In this document: positions 6,917-8,341 of the stretch, one piece after another
How positions within the stretch are numbered: the first letter of the stretch is position 1
Layout of the letters: the number at the start of each line of letters is the position of its first letter
Source of the DNA: Nitrosarchaeum sp.
Lineage (GTDB): Archaea; Thermoproteota; Nitrososphaeria; Nitrososphaerales; Nitrosopumilaceae
Length of the DNA stretch: 8,341 nucleotides
NCBI GenBank assembly: GCA_009697485.1
Contig: SICY01000028.1
Location: 1 to 8,341 of the forward strand
Reading direction: 5' to 3'
The notes under the pieces: model-generated
Databases searched by the model: none
Seen by the model: the letters and a program-made list of their open reading frames with translations, nothing else
Told to the model about the DNA's origin: nothing
Made by a program: the position numbers and the translations under genes

Positions 6917-7303
6917 TTAATGTCGCTCTTCATTTTTTATCTCCCATTGCCCATTACCAAATCTTGATGCCTCAAATTCTAACTGCCCTATTGTTTTTTC
7001 ATCTTTTCTAACCTTTGCATAATCAAATTTTTTCATTCGGAATAACTTTTCTTTTGGTTTGTATCCTCCTTCTATTACTTTAATCTTGAATCTTTTACTT
7101 GCTTTATTGATCATTTTTCTTGCAATCTGTACATCTCCAATCCATGAAAACATTTCAAAGTCTCCAAAATTTTTTGTAGTCACTGTATACCCATACAATC
7201 TTGCCTCAAATTTAGATCCCTGATCTTTGGATTGTTCATTTAGCCATGTAACTACCTCTTCACCGTATCCTTTTTCCACTCCGAATGTCTCTGAATCTCT
7301 CAT
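6917..7303 (-). CDS. Hypothetical 128-residue soluble protein
   Basis: Family not recognised. The product is hydrophilic, with no signal peptide or membrane segment and no cysteine at all, and is rich in Lys, Glu, Phe and Gly. A central stretch (about 38-75, TVTTKNFGDFEMFSWIGDVQ then a basic helix ARKMINKASKRFKIKVIEGG) looks like alternating strand and helix, and the C-terminal part ends in FEASRFGNGQWEIKNE. ATG 7303 is the likely start. It probably forms an operon with the dehydrogenase that follows 27 bp downstream, so it could be a partner or a regulator of it. The upstream region contains a perfect 12-bp inverted repeat shared with the divergent C2H2 gene, which suggests controlled expression. 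No function is claimed. Confidence 0.75.
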   Translation of the reverse strand: MRDSETFGVEKGYGEEVVTWLNEQSKDQGSKFEARLYGYTVTTKNFGDFEMFSWIGDVQIARKMINKASKRFKIKVIEGGYKPKEKLFRMKKFDYAKVRKDEKTIGQLEFEASRFGNGQWEIKNEERH

Positions 7304-7309
7304 CTATGA

Positions 7310-7342
7310 AAAATGATTATTTCAAACCATAATAATCATTTT
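7310..7342. promoter_or_regulatory. Perfect 12-bp inverted repeat, candidate operator in divergent promoter region
   Basis: AAAATGATTATT (7310-7321) and AATAATCATTTT (7331-7342) are exact reverse complements separated by 9 bp. The half-site centres are 21 bp apart, two helical turns, as expected for a dimeric DNA-binding protein contacting one face. The repeat begins 6 bp upstream of ATG 7303 and covers the positions where box A and the transcription start of that gene should lie, so binding could repress it; it also sits upstream of the box A of the plus-strand C2H2 gene. A ten-base palindrome CAAATATTTG (7343-7352) follows directly. AT-rich DNA raises the chance of such repeats, but 12 exact pairs is long. 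Confidence 0.5.
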
Positions 7343-7357
7343 CAAATATTTGTTAAA

Positions 7358-7367
7358 CTAAAATATT
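7358..7367 (+). promoter_or_regulatory. Putative box A (TATA) of the first C2H2 gene
   Basis: CTAAAATATT lies 20-29 bp before ATG 7387, giving a leaderless transcript. The alternative TTG start at 7366 overlaps this element and would not be transcribed, so ATG 7387 is preferred. Confidence 0.5.
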
Positions 7368-7386
7368 GATTCTTTCACCAAACTTT

Positions 7387-7752
7387 ATGCTTACAATTGA
7401 TTGTAGAGATGTGGCATCTATAAAGAGTGAATTAGTTGTTTATGTATCAGATCAAGTTGCTGCAATACCTACTTTGAAGATTCATGAGTTTATGTTGTCT
7501 TCATTAAATGATGAAAAAATTGACAAAAACGTGGTAATAACTGCAATCAAAGAATTCCTAGAGTCAATTGGTGAGGAACGAAATTTTGCTGTAATTTCTA
7601 GTAATGATATAATATCGATTAAATCCATTTCAGGAAAAACCATCGAACGAGCTCCTTCTCCACAATCTGAGTTGTTTTCATGTACTCACTGTGGATTTGT
7701 CACTAGCTATGAAATAGAACTACAAAACCATATGAAGATACACTATCTATGA
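7387..7752 (+). CDS. Small protein with a C-terminal C2H2 zinc finger
   Basis: The 121-residue product has an N-terminal domain of about 90 residues that I do not recognise (strand-like LTIDCRDVA, then helices around EFMLSSLNDEKID and AIKEFLESIGEE, then strands FAVISSNDIISIKSI) and a single classical C2H2 finger at the very C-terminus: C99-x2-C102-x12-H115-x3-H119, with F97 before the first Cys. The protein ends two residues after the last His. One finger alone binds DNA weakly, so it may dimerise through the N-terminal domain or contact protein or RNA; this is inferred. The start is ATG 7387, backed by a box A at 7358-7367. A TTG at 7366 would extend it by seven residues but lies in the box. 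The gene is divergent from the 128-residue hypothetical gene across the inverted repeat, which makes it a candidate local regulator. Confidence 0.82.
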   Translation: MLTIDCRDVASIKSELVVYVSDQVAAIPTLKIHEFMLSSLNDEKIDKNVVITAIKEFLESIGEERNFAVISSNDIISIKSISGKTIERAPSPQSELFSCTHCGFVTSYEIELQNHMKIHYL

Positions 7753-7870
7753 TTTGCCTACCCCCTATGACATGTGTCTGTTCTAATTTCTAAAATGTTG
7801 TACATCTAGTCAAAACTAATAATTTAGAATCATGTATGAACTTTTTTAAGATATGATTTTCAACAAGATC

Positions 7871-7881
7871 TTTATAAGTTC
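7871..7881 (+). promoter_or_regulatory. Box A (TATA) of the second C2H2 gene
   Basis: TTTATAAGTTC lies 19-29 bp before GTG 7900, with a strong TTTATAA core. It fits a leaderless transcript and supports the GTG start. Confidence 0.55.
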
Positions 7882-7899
7882 TAACTATAAAAAACACTA

Positions 7900-8097
7900 G
7901 TGGTAAAATTACCTAAAAATAATATTTCAAAGGTTTACTGCACAAGATGTGATCTGATATTTGATTCTAGAAAAACATTTGAGAAACACCTAATCAAACA
8001 TTCTTCTAATGTATTATGTGAGATCTGCCCAATTGATACTGCTATTTCCAAATTTGTAAATCTCTTTAAGAGAAAATCATCTCATAATTTGGAATAA
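7900..8097 (+). CDS. Small C2H2 zinc-finger protein with an extra CxxC
   Basis: The 65-residue product consists mostly of one C2H2 finger near its N-terminus: C14-x2-C17-x12-H30-x3-H34, with Tyr13 before the first Cys and F26 (in KTFEKH) at the usual core position. A second CxxC pair follows at C40 and C43 (LCEIC), without a matching His pair, so it may extend the metal site or be a redox pair. The basic C-terminus (KRKSSHN) and N-terminus (KLPKNN) would suit nucleic acid binding. Start GTG 7900 is supported by the box A at 7871-7881. It lies 147 bp after the first C2H2 gene on the same strand, with its own promoter. Neither its targets nor its role can be read from sequence. Confidence 0.8.
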   Translation: MVKLPKNNISKVYCTRCDLIFDSRKTFEKHLIKHSSNVLCEICPIDTAISKFVNLFKRKSSHNLE

Positions 8098-8108
8098 GTT
8101 TTTAAACA
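8098..8108 (+). promoter_or_regulatory. Putative box A (TATA) of the DsbA-like gene
   Basis: GTTTTTAAACA lies 20-30 bp before GTG 8128 and directly follows the stop codon of the second C2H2 gene. It supports GTG 8128 as a leaderless start and shows that the 5' part of the frame-split gene is still furnished with a promoter. Confidence 0.45.
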
Positions 8109-8127
8109 ATTTTTTAAGATTTGACTT

Positions 8128-8341
8128 GTGAATAAAAAAGGAATTTTAATTGGCATTATCATATCCATAGTCATCATAAGTGTAATTGTAGTCTATTCTT
8201 CATCTTCTGTTGAAACAGAATTTTGATGCAAGAACTCATGGAATGATTTCTACTACAATGGGCTCATCAATATTAGGGAATCCATCTGTCCAAATCACAA
8301 TAGTGGAGTTTGGTAATTATCAATGTCATCAGTGCTATAAT
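8128..8341 (+). CDS. DsbA-like thioredoxin-fold protein, frame split at TTT TGA, cut by window end
   Basis: Frame one starts at GTG 8128 and encodes a basic N-terminus with a hydrophobic anchor or signal (MNKKG then ILIGIIISIVIISVIVV, about 6-22), then SSSSVETEF, and meets TGA at 8224-8226. The +1 frame continues from GAT 8225 without a stop to the window edge for 39 codons: DARTHGMISTTMG, then GNPSVQITIVEFGNYQCHQC, which is the N-terminal strand and CxxC active site (CHQC) of DsbA-family thiol oxidoreductases. Joined, the two make a normal exported or membrane-tethered DsbA-like protein. The break lies in a T4 run (8221-8224); one base less restores the frame. It could be a sequencing error, a real inactivating indel, or a programmed +1 shift, since UUU can re-pair after moving one base at UUU U, as in the prfB-type CUU UGA site. 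Separate translation from ATG 8243 is also possible but would lose the anchor. Confidence 0.75.

Noticed and set aside
7753..7899. Possible small gene or RNA between the two C2H2 genes
   Set aside because: Only frames of a few codons end quickly here, and no stable hairpin or conserved RNA motif was recognised. The far end holds the box A of the second C2H2 gene.
7842..8120. Short repeated string TTTTTTAAGAT at 7842-7852 and 8110-8120
   Set aside because: Eleven matching bases in very AT-rich intergenic DNA; too little to call a repeat element or shared operator.
1..8341. CRISPR array, insertion sequence, tRNA or phage genes
   Set aside because: No regularly spaced repeats, transposase motifs, terminal repeats, tRNA-like cloverleaf or phage proteins were seen on either strand.

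Overview
The window looks like chromosomal DNA from an ammonia-oxidising thaumarchaeon (Nitrosopumilus-like). The reasons are AT-rich DNA, F420-biosynthesis genes, a geranylgeranyl reductase-type flavoprotein, very small single-zinc-finger proteins, and many genes whose start codon lies about 20-30 bp downstream of an archaeal box A (TATA), which suggests leaderless mRNAs. The assignment is an inference from gene content and style; no database was searched.

Left part (1-1610): a minus-strand F420 operon, cofD then cofC. cofC runs off the left edge and has a TTG start one base after the cofD stop. Divergent from it (1669-3027, +) is a secreted or membrane-anchored protein with one transmembrane segment and a cysteine-rich, metallothionein-like cytoplasmic tail.

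Middle (3028-4950): the apparently gene-less stretch 3060-3344 is the RNase P RNA gene (rnpB, minus strand). It has a P1 end-helix, and its CR-I and CR-V form an 8-bp P4 helix with the universal bulged U. Upstream on the same strand are a GGR-family reductase (archaeal membrane lipid saturation) and a small C2HC zinc-finger-like protein.

Right part (5049-8341): a 40-residue single-TM protein (+) faces a convergent SDR oxidoreductase (-). Next come a beta-hydroxyacid dehydrogenase and an unknown 128-residue protein in a probable two-gene operon (-). That operon is divergent from a small C2H2 protein (+), and the shared intergenic region holds a perfect 12-bp inverted repeat. Then follow a second small C2H2 protein (+) and the start of a DsbA-like thioredoxin-fold protein (+). 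The membrane anchor of the DsbA-like protein and its CxxC domain are in different frames, separated at a TTT TGA sequence.

Most promising for follow-up: the TTT|TGA frame break in the DsbA-like gene, the Cys-rich membrane protein, the inverted-repeat operator candidate, and the cluster of one-finger zinc proteins.
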